A program made the position numbers and the translations under genes. Below are positions 23,201 through 34,037 of a stretch of 64,000 bases of DNA, piece after piece. Source of the DNA: Scleromitrula shiraiana (taxonomy: Eukaryota > Ascomycota > Leotiomycetes > Helotiales > Sclerotiniaceae); the NCBI GenBank assembly GCA_028455995.1, contig JABELC010000005.1:1240001-1304000 (forward strand), written 5' to 3'. How positions within the stretch are numbered: the stretch's first letter is position 1; the number at the start of each line of letters is the position of its first letter. The notes below the pieces were generated by a model, which saw only the letters and a list, made by a program, of their open reading frames with translations, had not been told where the DNA came from and searched no databases.

Positions 23201-24510
23201 AGACACGTTAAGAACGCCGCCGCGGCTTCTTGACAAATTTCTCACCAAAGATACCAATTTTGGACTTTCTTTTTCTGTTTCAATCTACTACGTCTACTGT
23301 CTTAACATCTGCTAATATCAACAATATCTTGGAACAATGTACTAATACCTTTATTTATAGAAAGAAGTCACATGGGAATGTTTACCAGCCTTGGAGTTGC
23401 ATTATCCAAGTACCATCCAGATCGTGTAATGGAGCATTTGAAGTTGTTCTGGAGCAGAATCAACATCCCAAAGATGATAAGTGCCTGCGAGGAAGCCCAT
23501 CTCTGGCCAGAACTCGTCTTCCTTTATTGCCACTACGATGAATGGGACAATGCTGCCCTTGCTATGATGGAGCGAGCTTCAGATGCTTGGGAGCATCACT
23601 CCTTCAAGGACATTATCGTCAAGGTAGCGAACTTGGAAATTTATTACCGTGCCCTCAATTTCTATCTACAAGAGCAACCTTCGCTCATTACCGACCTTCT
23701 TCAATCTCTTACAGCCAGAATTGACGTCAACCGTGTGGTCAGAATGTTTGAGAAATCTGACAACATTCCTCTCATCAAACCCTTCCTTCTAAATGTCCAA
23801 CCACAAAACAAGAAGATCGTCAACGGTGCTATCAATGATCTGTTGATTGAAGAAGAGGATTATAAAACCTTACGCGACTCCGTTGAGAACTACGACAACT
23901 ACGATGCTGTTGAACTCGCCCAACGATTAGAGCGACATGAGCTTGTTTTCTTCCGTCAAATTGCTGCCAACATCTATCGTAACAACAAACGCTGGGAGAA
24001 ATCTATCGCTCTTTCGAAACAAGACAAATTATTCAAGGACGCCATCGAAACTGCTGCTATTTCTGGAAAGGCAGATGTTGTTGAAGAATTGCTCCGATAC
24101 GTAAGTTTTATCAATCTATCAAATCATGGGTCTTATGTACGCTAACATTTAATTAGTTCGTCGATATTGGCAGTCGTGAGTGCTATGTTGGCATGTTGTA
24201 CGCCTGTTATGATCTTATTCCGATTCACGTTGTCATGGAAATTTCATGGCGTCACGGCCTTACCGATTTCACTATGCCATTTATGATTAACTTCCTCGCT
24301 CAACAAAGCGCTACTATTGCAGAGTTGAAGAAGGACAACGAGGAGCGAAAGTTGAAGGAGAAGTCCGATGTCCAGGAGAATGATAATACTCCTATTCTTG
24401 GTGGATCACGGCTAATGATTACGGCTGGTCCTGGTGGACATATGTCTCCTTCTCCATTCCCTCATACGAATGGATTTGCACCTCAGCCAACCGGATATGG
24501 AGGATTCTAG
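17269..24510 (+). CDS. CHC1: Clathrin heavy chain
   Basis: Structural subunit of clathrin triskelions in endocytosis and Golgi-endosome sorting. The N-terminal propeller starts MAPLPIKFTELLQ and runs through SIGFNSCTLESDAFICVRE. The long alpha-solenoid of clathrin repeats follows, with landmarks YDTLILGKYSEKRDPNLAYI, HLKLFWSRINIPK and ECYVGMLYACYDLI. The C-terminus is Pro/Gly-rich (GGHMSPSPFPH). Exons: 17269-17307, 17375-17395, 17520-17546, 17604-17975, 18027-20301, 20637-21854, 23361-24100, 24157-24510. Total 1681 aa, exactly family length. The first three exons are tiny (39, 21, 27 nt). Two introns are unusual: 20302-20636 holds a 53-bp tandem repeat, and 21855-23360 holds a GIY-YIG reading frame. 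The joined junction gives GLGLE-RSHMGMF as in other clathrins. Confidence 0.96.
20452..20575 (+). repeat. 53-bp tandem repeat inside a clathrin intron
   Basis: Copies start at 20452 (GGATGAACAATTACATCATT), 20505 (GGATGAACATTTATATCATT) and, partial, 20558 (GGATGGACAATTAAC). The period is exactly 53 both times, and copies diverge at roughly one base in eight. Lies wholly in the 335-nt intron 5. Confidence 0.8.
21971..23184 (+). pseudogene. Intron-nested GIY-YIG nuclease-like ORF with zinc finger, split by a frame change and a stop
   Basis: Frame A, 21971-22600, holds the GIY-YIG core: G-I-Y at residues 142-144, Y-I-G-S-A-T at 158-163, and a candidate catalytic Arg in GVFSRF (~172). The domain continues in the -1 frame from about 22600: SEFRSLCLILETVFSLVLWAM supplies the expected Glu-containing helix, and a Lys/Arg-rich region ends at a TAG (22957-22959). 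The same frame resumes directly with KKWTCRPCNAVFHSRFQLNK and then H..H, a U1/matrin-type C2H2 finger (C-x2-C-x12-H-x5-H), to a stop at 23184. GIY-YIG domains occur in homing endonucleases, Penelope-like elements and repair nucleases. No reverse transcriptase is present here. The ORF is either a decaying selfish gene or is expressed by frameshifting. The N-terminal ~100 residues are of unknown origin. Confidence 0.8.
22594..22631 (+). promoter_or_regulatory. Candidate -1 frameshift signal (slippery heptamer plus hairpin)
   Basis: C-CCA-AAT at 22594-22600 fits X-XXY-YYZ in the zero frame of the GIY-YIG ORF. After 8 nt, a perfect 9-bp inverted repeat, CAGAGTGAG at 22609-22617 and CTCACTCTG at 22623-22631, encloses the loop TTTCG. 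A -1 slip here enters exactly the frame that continues the domain. CCCAAA is among the weaker slippery strings, so function is unproven. Confidence 0.45.
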
Positions 24511-26983
24511 GGGATATGAAGATGAAAACTGATATACATAATGATGCTGCATTTGAGTTGTACCTTTTTAAAAATTTTAACAGCGGGTCTTGATGTGGAT
24601 TACATTTCGGAGATTTCCCACAATGATGTAGTTGTATGCTTACTTCTCAGCATTTTCTGGGTGGTTTTCTTTGCGGAGGTCCACTATGTTTGTAACTCAT
24701 AGGAGTTTTAGATTCTTTGATGTATTTCTGAACAAAAGCCAATTTCACATTTCACACATTTTAAGATTCTATGATGTTGATTTATTTTTATAAACCGTGT
24801 GTCTCTGGACCCCCTTTGGGCCAAGCTTTGCCAACCCTGCTCTGCAGTTTTATCAAAGAACCAAGCATTTTCTATTCTACGCCAAGTATACAGCACAGTA
24901 AGATAGATATTTGTAGATGTATGCCAAGTATGTTAGGACTCGGGTATTGTAACAGAGATTCACATGAGTCTCTAGTTACAGGATCCTAAACCTAGACCCC
25001 TACTTAAGTCATAGCTTGCTTCATTTCACATCACTACCTAGTCGAATTTTATTCTATTTGTGATAATTTTCGGTCATCGATATGTAGTTTTTCCGTATCT
25101 ATATCAATGGAAATTATTTGAAGAGAGAAAAAAAATTTATACAAGGCTGATGACGAATTAGAGATTTTCAATATCAATTACGATAACGAACTAATCCGCT
25201 CCGTAATCGCACCGAGGTTATCTTAATTTACATACATAGGTAGTTACCAAGGTAGACGGTAGACAGAAATCTGTAGATTGATCGAGATCCCGTTTTATTT
25301 TGTACACACCTGGGCGGCTGCTGACTTTACTTCTTATACGTATCTTACATAGAGTAGTACTACAGATGGTACTTTTATCCATGTGTGAACTAAAGAAATT
25401 TGTAGCCTGTAGGGAAGGGCCATTATTTTGGTCTATGTTGAAATATGCACGCACTTAAATGGGCACTAAGGAGGGTTACTGTCGCATTTCCAAGCTTTTT
25501 GTTCGGTCTTATTTTGGTTTGATCGCTGTTTTTGTGTCGATGCTATGAATGACACCAATAATGGTTCATGAATCGAAGTTGAAATAATGTTGAGTTAAAC
25601 TGGTTGGCTAGTTGGCTGGTTGGTTCGTTAGTTATGGTCCCAATGTGATATGGTTATCGTAAATATTTCTTACTTTGTTGTTTGTTGTATATATTTTTGA
25701 GGATGAGCAACATGCATATTGGAGGCTTTACGTACACCATTCGGCAAGAAAATTACCCCTCCTCGAGCTCTCCTTCCTCTCCACAGCTACCACAACGAAC
25801 ACTTTATATGTACTATCCATGAATAAATTAAATGATTTAATACCGATGTTTATTTATTGGCTCGCGATATGACAAGGAATAATTATACGCATGGTAGTTC
25901 TATGTATGGGAAGAATGGAGAGTGGAGGTACAGTATCCATTTTTATTTGTCTTAATTCTTGATGGTTTGATTTTGCCAAGATGATTCGCAGAAAAACCAA
26001 ACCAAACTGAACTGAACGAACCTAAGAAACCTAAGATATAACCCCACTACGCAGCAGTAAAGCATAAGCTAGAAGCCGCTTATAACCCCAAAATGTACCT
26101 ACTAGGTATCAAGTACGTATCTAATGCTAATGCCTACTGTATCTATCCACCCGCCGAGTCAAACAGTCAAACAATCAAACAGTCAAACAGACAAACAAAA
26201 AAAGGATACATGGTTATGCTATGAAACTCTTGTGATCGAGCCAAACATTCAAACCCCGGCGACAATATTGTATGTACTGTCCTGTAGCTAGCTCTATACC
26301 AAGACAACCTGGCAGTACCAAGAATCCTAGGCGTTAGAAATATGATTAAGGGTAGTAGAAGAAGTGGAAGAAGAAGGAAAGATAGACATAACTGCTGCTA
26401 TGTATCCATAGCATACTACTATTGATGCATTTTATTCGGAAAATTGTAATCAGCCAAACTTATATAGGTAGGTAGGTTGAATCATATACGGAATACATAC
26501 AAATCGAGAAGAATAAAAAGGTAACTTGAATCCCTCTTCATATCTATTCCTTCTTTCCCTTTTCCCTTCTCTCTTTCTCTCTATCTCTATCTCTATCTCT
26601 ATCTCTATCTCATTTAATACAATACCCAATACCTTCATCGTCTATCTATCTAACTGGAAAATTCATATTCTTCCTGAACACTTTCTTCTCCTTCGTACTT
26701 ATACTTATATCCTAAATAACCTCGGGATCAAATCTTTAAATGATAAAATAACCCTTCTATTCTTCAAAAAGCAACTATCATCTGTATACGCGTTGATTGG
26801 AATTTCCGAATTATCCTAGGTAGCTTGTGAAGCTCTCAAACTCACAGAATAACCCCACCATACATCCATCCGTGCCTCGCTTTCTTTATCCCGACCCTAA
26901 AAACATCCCCCGCCCTGTTTGACAATAATAAATACCCTTCCCTTCCCAGCTCAACCAATTCAATTTTCCATCATATAATCAAC
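24511..26983. other. 2.5 kb intergenic region between clathrin and pyruvate carboxylase genes
   Basis: No gene supported. Contains GGTT-rich repeats (about 25605-25635), TCAAACA repeats (about 26158-26197) and a TATCTC microsatellite (26581-26611). The last ~160 nt before 26984 are C-rich and look like the pyc promoter and leader. Confidence 0.45.
26581..26611 (+). repeat. (CTATCT)n microsatellite
   Basis: About five hexamer units read directly from the sequence, about 370 nt upstream of the pyruvate carboxylase start. Confidence 0.85.
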
Positions 26984-29900
26984 ATGGCTCAACACGACGA
27001 TAAGGGCCCTCATGGGGATGGAGCTTACAGTGAGGTTTTCGAGGAGGGAATTGATTCCAGACAAACCGTTCATCGGATCAGAGCCAATTCTAGTATCATG
27101 CAACTGAAAAAGATACTTGGTGAGCAATTACCAACAACCTTTTGGATTCCTTCCAAGTCCCTGCATTCATCTGCTAATCTATGTCTCTTGTGATTCACAG
27201 TGGCCAATCGTGGAGAAATTCGTAAGTTCTATCCATCATTCTTCTCTTTTTCGCTGTTGTGGTATGTGACTCAACTAACGCCGTGTAGCTATTCGTGTAT
27301 GTTTCGGTCAATTGCTTCGAGCTGACAATTGAGTATGCTGTGCTAACCTAAATCCTGCTCTATTCAGATCTTCCGTACTGTAAGTCTTTCTCTCAAAACC
27401 TATGGATACTACTATGCCCTACCCGCCAGGAAACTCCTTTGCAAGAAACTGATTCGTCTTTCCCACAGGCTCACGAACTTTCCCTACAAACGGTCGCGGT
27501 CTTCAGGTAACGCTTGGCGATAACATTATAATGGACACAAGCTGATAGGATTGTAGTTATGAGGATCGTCTTAGCATGCATAGGCAGAGTGAGTACAATC
27601 TGCAAGCTTTACACCGTTGGAATAGAGACTAAACAATCGGTATCACAGAGGCCGATGAGGCATACGTTATCGGCAAGCGGGGTCAATATACACCGGTTGG
27701 CGCATACTTGGCAGGAGACGAGATTATCAAGATTGCTCTTGAACATGGTGTTCAAATGATCCATCCGGGTATGTCTGAAACAATCACAACTACGGGGATA
27801 ATGTCTAATATAGAATAGGTTATGGTTTCCTTTCCGAGAATGCCGGTTTCGCTAAAAATGTTGAGAAAGCTGGTTTGATTGTAAGTGATAATCTATTGTT
27901 ACTATATATATTACAGCTCTAACATGTTAAAATTGGTATAGTTCGTTGGTCCTTCTCCAGAGGTTATTGATGCCCTTGGTGACAAAGTTTCTGCTAGAGA
28001 AATCGCCACCAAAGCCGGTGTTCCAGTCGTTCCCGGTACTGATGGTGCCGTCGACAAATTCGAAGATGTCAAGAAATTTACCGATGAATATGGTTTCCCA
28101 ATCATCATCAAAGCAGCCTTTGGAGGTGGTGGACGTGGTATGCGTGTGGTTAGAGAACAATCCAGTCTTGAGGATTCCTTCCAGAGAGCAACATCTGAAG
28201 CCAAGTCGGCCTTTGGTAACGGAACCGTTTTCGTGGAACGATTCCTTGACAAACCCAAGCATATTGAAGTACAACTTTTGGGAGATAACCATGGAAATAT
28301 TGTCCATTTGTACGAGCGTGATTGCTCCGTGCAACGAAGACATCAGAAGGTGGTTGAAATAGCACCAGCCAAGGATCTTCCAATCGAAGTTAGAGATGCC
28401 CTCTTGAATGATGCAGTCAAACTTGCCAAGTCGGTTAACTACCGCAATGCAGGAACAGCTGAATTCTTGGTCGATCAACAGAACAGATACTATTTCATTG
28501 AGATCAACCCACGTATCCAAGTCGAACACACCATCACTGAAGAGATCACCGGTATTGATATCATTGCGGCACAAATTCAGATTGCTGCCGGTGCAACACT
28601 TGCTCAACTAGGTCTTACACAAGATCGCATCTCTACCAGAGGTTTTGCTATTCAATGTCGTATCACCACGGAAGATCCTTCACAGGGTTTCCAACCAGAT
28701 ACCGGAAAGATTGAGGTCTATCGTTCGGCTGGTGGTAATGGTGTTCGTCTAGATGGTGGTAATGGTTTTGCGGGCGCTATCATTACTCGTAAGTTACACT
28801 CTATCCCCTTTTCTTTTTAGTCATTTTTCATCATTATCCCAATTCTTGTGGTTGTCTCAAGTGATGTGGTTGGAACAACCACAGTCATTGATTTACAAGT
28901 ACTTTGCTTTGATTGCTCCAACTCTAGTTGTTGATTTACAATTACTTTGTTTGATTGTTACAACTACAGTTGTTGATCTACAAGTATTTTATTTGATTGT
29001 TTCAACTATTGTCATTGATTCACGAGTATTTTGTTTGATTGTTACAACTACAGTTGTTGATCTACAAGTATTTTATTTGATTGTTTCAACTATTGTCATT
29101 GATTCACGAGTATTTTGTTTGATTGTTTCTACTATAACCATTGGTTTAGTTGTTATGGTTGTCTCAAGCAGTCCGGTTGTTTCAATTGTCATGGTCGTCT
29201 CAACTTCAACATTGTTTCAGTTTCTGAAGAGATTTTCAATTGCTAATGGCATTTCTCTTAGCTTTCTACGACTCCATGTTAGTAAAGACCACATGCCACG
29301 GCTCTACTTACGAAATTGCACGAAGAAAGGTTCTCCGTGCTCTGATCGAATTTCGTATTCGTGGCGTGAAGACTAATATTCCTTTCTTGGCTTCTTTACT
29401 CACTCATCCCACGTTCATTGATGGTACTTGCTGGACCACATTCATCGATGATACCCCTGAACTGTTTGATCTCGTTGGCAGTCAGAATCGTGCTCAGAAG
29501 TTGTTGGCTTATTTGGGAGATGTTGCCGTCAATGGAAGCAGTATCAAGGGTCAAATTGGAGAACCCAAATTCAAGGGCGAAATCATCATGCCTGAACTTC
29601 ACGATGAGAACGGAAACAAGATTGATGTTAGCCAACCATGCAGAAAAGGTTGGAGAAATATCCTTGTCGAGGAGGGACCAGAAGCATTTGCCAAGGCCGT
29701 TCGAGCTAATAAGGGATGTCTTCTTATGGACACAACATGGCGTGATGCTCATCAATCGCTCCTTGCTACTCGTGTTCGAACAGTCGATCTTTTGAACATT
29801 GCCAAGGAGACAAGTCATGCTTACAGCAACTTGTACAGTCTTGAATGTTGGGGTGGAGCTACTTTCGATGTTGCCATGCGTTTCCTTTACGAAGATCCAT

Positions 29901-31696
29901 GGGACAGACTCCGAAAGATGCGAAAGTTGATTCCCAACATTCCTTTCCAGATGTTGTTACGTGGTGCTAACGGTGTTGCTTACTCTTCATTACCTGATAA
30001 CGCCATTTTCCACTTCTGCGAACAAGCAAAGAAACATGGTGTTGATATCTTCAGAGTCTTCGATGCTTTGAACGATATTGACCAACTCGAGGTCGGTATC
30101 AAGGCTGTTCACAAAGCTGGTGGTGTTGTAGAGGGTACCGTTTGTTACTCTGGAGATATGTTGAACCCAAACAAGAAGTACAACTTGGAATACTATTTGG
30201 CATTGGTTGAAAAGCTAGTGGCTCTTAAAATTCATGTTCTTGGTATCAAGGATATGGCTGGTGTACTCAAGCCAAAGGCTGCTACCATTTTGATTGGTAC
30301 AATTCGCAAGAAGTACCCAGATCTACCAATTCATGTTCACACTCACGACTCAGCTGGTACTGGTGTTGCATCTATGGTTGCTTGCGCTAATGCAGGTGCT
30401 GATGCCGTGGACACTGCAACTGACAGTCTTTCTGGTATGACATCTCAACCAAGTGTTGGCGCCGTTCTTGCTTCCTTGGAGGGCACCGATCTTTATCCAG
30501 ACCTGAATGTTCACCATGTTCGAGCTATTGATAGCTATTGGTCTCAGCTTCGTCTCCTGTATTCACCCTTTGAGGCTCATCTTAGTAAGTACAATCAGTT
30601 GTCTCGTCTTATAATTACTGACTTTCAAAAAGCGGGACCCGATAGCGAGGTCTACGAGCATGAGATCCCAGGTGGTCAATTGACTAACATGATGTTCCAA
30701 GCATCTCAACTTGGTCTTGGTGCTCAATGGGCAGAGACAAAGAAAGCTTACGAACAAGCAAACGATTTGCTTGGTGACATTGTCAAGGTTACTCCAACAT
30801 CTAAGGTTGTTGGTGATTTGGCTCAATTCATGGTTTCTAATAAGCTTGATTTCGATTCCGTTCAAGCGAAAGCCGGAGAATTAGATTTCCCAGGTTCTGT
30901 TTTGGAATTCTTCGAAGGTTTGATGGGTCAACCATTTGGTGGTTTCCCTGAGCCATTGAGAACTAATGCTCTCCGTGGCAGACGCAAGCTTGACAAGAGA
31001 CCAGGTCTGACTTTGGAACCACTTGACCTTGCAGCCATCAAGAAGGACATCCACAGCAAATGGGGTAGCGTTACAGAGTGCGATGTCGCAAGTTATGCTA
31101 TGTATCCCAAGGTTTTCGAAGACTACCGAAATTTCATTCAGAAGTATGGTGACCTTAGCGTCCTTCCAACTCGTTATTTCCTTTCTAAACCAGAGATTGG
31201 TGAGGAATTCCATGTTGAGTTGGAGAAGGGTAAGGTTTTGATCTTGAAGCTTCTCGCTGTTGGTCCTCTCTCGGATACCACTGGACAAAGAGAAGTCTTT
31301 TATGAAATGAATGGTGAAGTTCGACAAGTTACTATTGATGACAAGAAAGCTGCTGTGGAGAATACAAGTCGTCCAAAGGCTGATCCAGGAGATTCCTCCC
31401 AAGTTGGTGCTCCAATGTCAGGTGTGGTGGTTGAACTTAGAGTCAAGGATGGTGGTGAGGTTAAGAAGGGCGATCCTTTGGCGGTTCTCAGTGCTATGAA
31501 GATGGTAAGTTTTCCCTTTTTCTTAATTAAAGTCCTAACCTCCTGCAAGAATGAATGAAACGCTAACGTTAATGGCAAATAGGAAATGGTTATCTCAGCA
31601 CCTCATGCAGGTAAGGTTAGCAGCATGCAAATTAAGGAGGGTGATTCTGTTGGTGGCTCGGATCTTATTTGTAAGATTGTCAAACCTGAAGAGTAG
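26984..31696 (+). CDS. PYC: Pyruvate carboxylase
   Basis: A biotin enzyme making oxaloacetate from pyruvate, bicarbonate and ATP; cytosolic in most fungi. The biotin-carboxylase domain starts ILVANRGEIPIRIFRTAHE, with the ATP-grasp GGGGRGMRVV (~205) and EINPRIQVEHT. The carboxyltransferase domain has DTTWRDAHQSLLATR (~580). The biotin site A-M-K-M (1154-1157) is followed, across an intron, by EMVISAP. Exons: 26984-27119, 27201-27221, 27289-27296, 27368-27379, 27469-27506, 27557-27588, 27649-27768, 27819-27880, 27942-28788, 29262-30584, 30633-31504, 31583-31696. Total 1194 aa, the usual length. Exon 3 is only 8 nt and exon 4 is 12 nt. Intron 30585-30632 is 48 nt without a stop, so the frame reads through it, but removing it restores the conserved FEAHLTGPDSEVYEHE. 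Confidence 0.96.
28888..29140 (+). repeat. 42-bp minisatellite with 84-bp higher order in a PYC intron
   Basis: TTGAT-anchored units start at 28888, 28931, 28973, 29015, 29057 and 29099, with a period of 42 (the first is 43). Alternate units are nearly identical (28973-29056 versus 29057-29140), so the latest duplication was an 84-bp dimer. It lies in intron 28789-29261. Confidence 0.88.
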
Positions 31697-32504
31697 AGAA
31701 GAGATAGTAGACTAGAAGAGAGGAGATGAAAGATAGTCATTTTTTGGCGGGAAGATTATGATTGGGCTGCTGTGTGGGTTCTTATAGAGTTAGGTGGAAA
31801 GGGAGCGGGGGGTTCACTTTACGGGCATGCAATGGATGGGAACGGATTGATTGCATGAATGGAAGTATTATATGATTGATGACTGAATTTCATGCGCTTT
31901 TGCTTGTTTATGTTCTTGTCGTGTCTGCTGTCTTGTCTGTTTATATCGTTGAATTGATATTGTGTACACGAGTTGATCTATTTATGAATGTCTGTTCGAA
32001 ATACAGATATTTAAATATCTTTTTAGCCAAGCGGTTTTGAATATCTGTAGTGCAAACAGATATCGAAACAGCTTCAGGTTAATTTAATTATGAATATCTG
32101 TTCACAATATAAACATTTAAAGTACATATAAAGTGATTGTATCTCAATTGAACGAACGTTCAGAATTTCAACAACTCGGCATGGAAACATTGTAAGCACA
32201 TTCTCTATTTAATATGATCAATTGATTGATTGTGTATGTCTGTCTATTCTAATTCTTACTCATTCTTGCTTGCTTCATTTCTATAAACTCTAGATAGGAC
32301 ATGTTGTTTTAATTTCTTATGTTATGATCAAATAAGTTTCCGACTAAAACGCCCCATTGTGTCCAGCATTCAGCTTCAATTTAAGTCTTCAAATGTGATG
32401 TTCCTCTCTGCCAGATAAAATGTCCCGACGTTCTCCTCAACCTAAATCTCAATTCGTAGTATCTCCTGCCTAACCAGTAATCACATACCTCTCCAAACAA
32501 ATAA
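31697..32504. other. Convergent spacer PYC / GlcNAc-6-P deacetylase
   Basis: 808 nt, AT-rich. An imperfect ~38-bp direct repeat with TATGAATRTCTGTTC occurs near 31983 and 32089. No gene seen. Confidence 0.45.
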
Positions 32505-34037
32505 TTACTTCATCGTGTGTGATTTCATAACCGCAGCAGCATTCCCATCTACATCAACCTCCCCACCCCCAACCACATCCATATTTCCAACCCCACCCCC
32601 CTCAACCTCCCTATCAAAAACCCTAACCCCAAACTTCCACACCTGATCCACAACCAACCTCCTCCCACCCCCTCCCACCATCTCTTCCCTCAAAACACAC
32701 AAATCCGCATCCGCTCCCCCGTGCAACCCCCCCTTAACCCCCTCAACCCCCAACATCCTCGCCGGCGTCCCCGTCACCGTCCTCAGCGCACTAGCTACAC
32801 TACAGCCCGTCCAATTCAGAAAATTAGTCACGCATTCAATCAACGTGATGCTAGACCCGGCGATCTTATCTTCCCCTTCGAGACGCAGCTCGTTGCCGGT
32901 CTTGACGATGAAAAGGTTTTCTTTGTAGGGGTAGCGGCCGGAGGGCAGACCGACGAGGTGCATGGCGTCGGTTACGAGGATGAGACCGCTCGGGTGCGCG
33001 TTGTAGGAGAGGGTTATGGTGGTGGGGTGGAGGTGGATTCCGTCGGCTATGATGCCGAAGTAGGGGCGGTGGAGGATGGGGGGGGAGGATGTCATGGATG
33101 TTGGTGTGGAGGGGGGACTGGCGGTGTTGCTTTTGATGGTGGGAGTGAGAGTGGAGGTTGTGGTTGAAGTAGGAGAGACACCGAGCAGACCGAAGATCCC
33201 GGGGTTACGGTGATGGAGAGGTCGCATCGCGTTGAAGAGATGCGTGATCATTGTTGCGCCGGCGGTGACGGCCGAGGTGGCTTCTTCGTAGGTGGATTCC
33301 GTATGGCCGATGCTGAAGATGATGTTGTGAGGTGGGGAGGTGAGGGTTGGGATTAGATTGGTCATGTGTGGAAGCTCTGGGGCGGCTGTCATAAGTCGGA
33401 TGTTGCCGTGCAGATTGTTGGCTCCGTAGCAATCCACGATGGAGCTGAGATCGTTGGATGTAGGAGTCTGGAGGACAGGAAGAGGATGAATACCGTTTTT
33501 TGTGGGTGAGAGGAAGGGTCCTTCGACATGGGCGCCTAGAGATTCACTGCCATCTGATGGATCACGACGAGCACCCGATGGTCCGAGAAATGGGAGGGCC
33601 TTGTCAACTTCGTTAGCATAAAGTACTGTTTGAGAGGAAGTGTAAAAACTAACATGATGATATACTTCTGGTGGCGATGATGTAATAGTAGGCAAATAAG
33701 AAGTAACACCAGTCTTCACCAAGAGTTTATTAGCCTTTCTAAATTCCTTGCCGTAAGTATCAGGATCTCCATCTTTTGGAATCGATGCAAAATCAAAGCC
33801 AAAGGCCCCATTCAATTGTACATCGATAAATCCAGGGGAAATAATGCGGCCACCAAGATCAATAGTTTCGTCGGGTACGCAGAAATTAGAGTAAAAGGCT
33901 TCTTGGCTTTGAATGATTTTGCCAGTTGAGGAAGAGACCCAAAGATCTTGAGTGACGAGAGATTCGCCCTTTAGGATTCGACAATTGGTGAATTTGGTGA
34001 TGTTAGGAATGGGGGAGATGGGTAATGCGGAAGGCAT
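32505..34037 (-). CDS. dac1: N-acetylglucosamine-6-phosphate deacetylase
   Basis: Removes acetate from GlcNAc-6-P to give GlcN-6-P, the second cytosolic step of GlcNAc catabolism. It is an amidohydrolase of the NagA type: ISPGFIDVQLNGAFGFDF near the N-terminus, the metal-binding HVEGPFLSPTKNGIH (~169), SIGHTESTYEE, THLFNAMRPLHHRNPG and the catalytic-Asp motif LVTDAM. Single exon, 510 aa. The frame extends above 34037 without an ATG, so the ATG at 34035-34037 (MPSALPISP) is chosen. A Thr/Ser/Pro-rich insert follows IFGLLGVSP, and the region after EVYHH has ~15 extra residues. Divergent from the GH3 gene, the typical cluster arrangement. Confidence 0.94.
   Translation of the reverse strand: MPSALPISPIPNITKFTNCRILKGESLVTQDLWVSSSTGKIIQSQEAFYSNFCVPDETIDLGGRIISPGFIDVQLNGAFGFDFASIPKDGDPDTYGKEFRKANKLLVKTGVTSYLPTITSSPPEVYHHVSFYTSSQTVLYANEVDKALPFLGPSGARRDPSDGSESLGAHVEGPFLSPTKNGIHPLPVLQTPTSNDLSSIVDCYGANNLHGNIRLMTAAPELPHMTNLIPTLTSPPHNIIFSIGHTESTYEEATSAVTAGATMITHLFNAMRPLHHRNPGIFGLLGVSPTSTTTSTLTPTIKSNTASPPSTPTSMTSSPPILHRPYFGIIADGIHLHPTTITLSYNAHPSGLILVTDAMHLVGLPSGRYPYKENLFIVKTGNELRLEGEDKIAGSSITLIECVTNFLNWTGCSVASALRTVTGTPARMLGVEGVKGGLHGGADADLCVLREEMVGGGGRRLVVDQVWKFGVRVFDREVEGGGVGNMDVVGGGEVDVDGNAAAVMKSHTMK

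Larger units (their letters stand above)
21855..23360 (+). other. Oversized clathrin intron carrying a nuclease-like element
   Basis: A phase-1 intron of 1506 nt in a gene whose other introns are about 52-125 nt, or 335 nt where repeats expanded it. It begins GTGCGT and ends TTTATAG. It contains the GIY-YIG / zinc-finger frame described separately, flanked by ~116 nt of C/T-rich sequence upstream and ~176 nt downstream. No terminal repeats or target-site duplication were found by eye. Splicing is supported because the joined codon restores a conserved clathrin segment. Confidence 0.85.

Noticed and set aside
28753..29376. 207-codon frame with repeated hydrophobic units
   Set aside because: Produced by the 42-bp repeat in a PYC intron (multiple of three); spliced out by well-supported exon junctions.
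33612..33656. Possible short intron in dac1 around the extra VSFYTSSQTVLYANE residues
   Set aside because: GTTAGT and a CTAAC are present, but the only AG gives a 46-nt intron that breaks the frame. Kept as coding.
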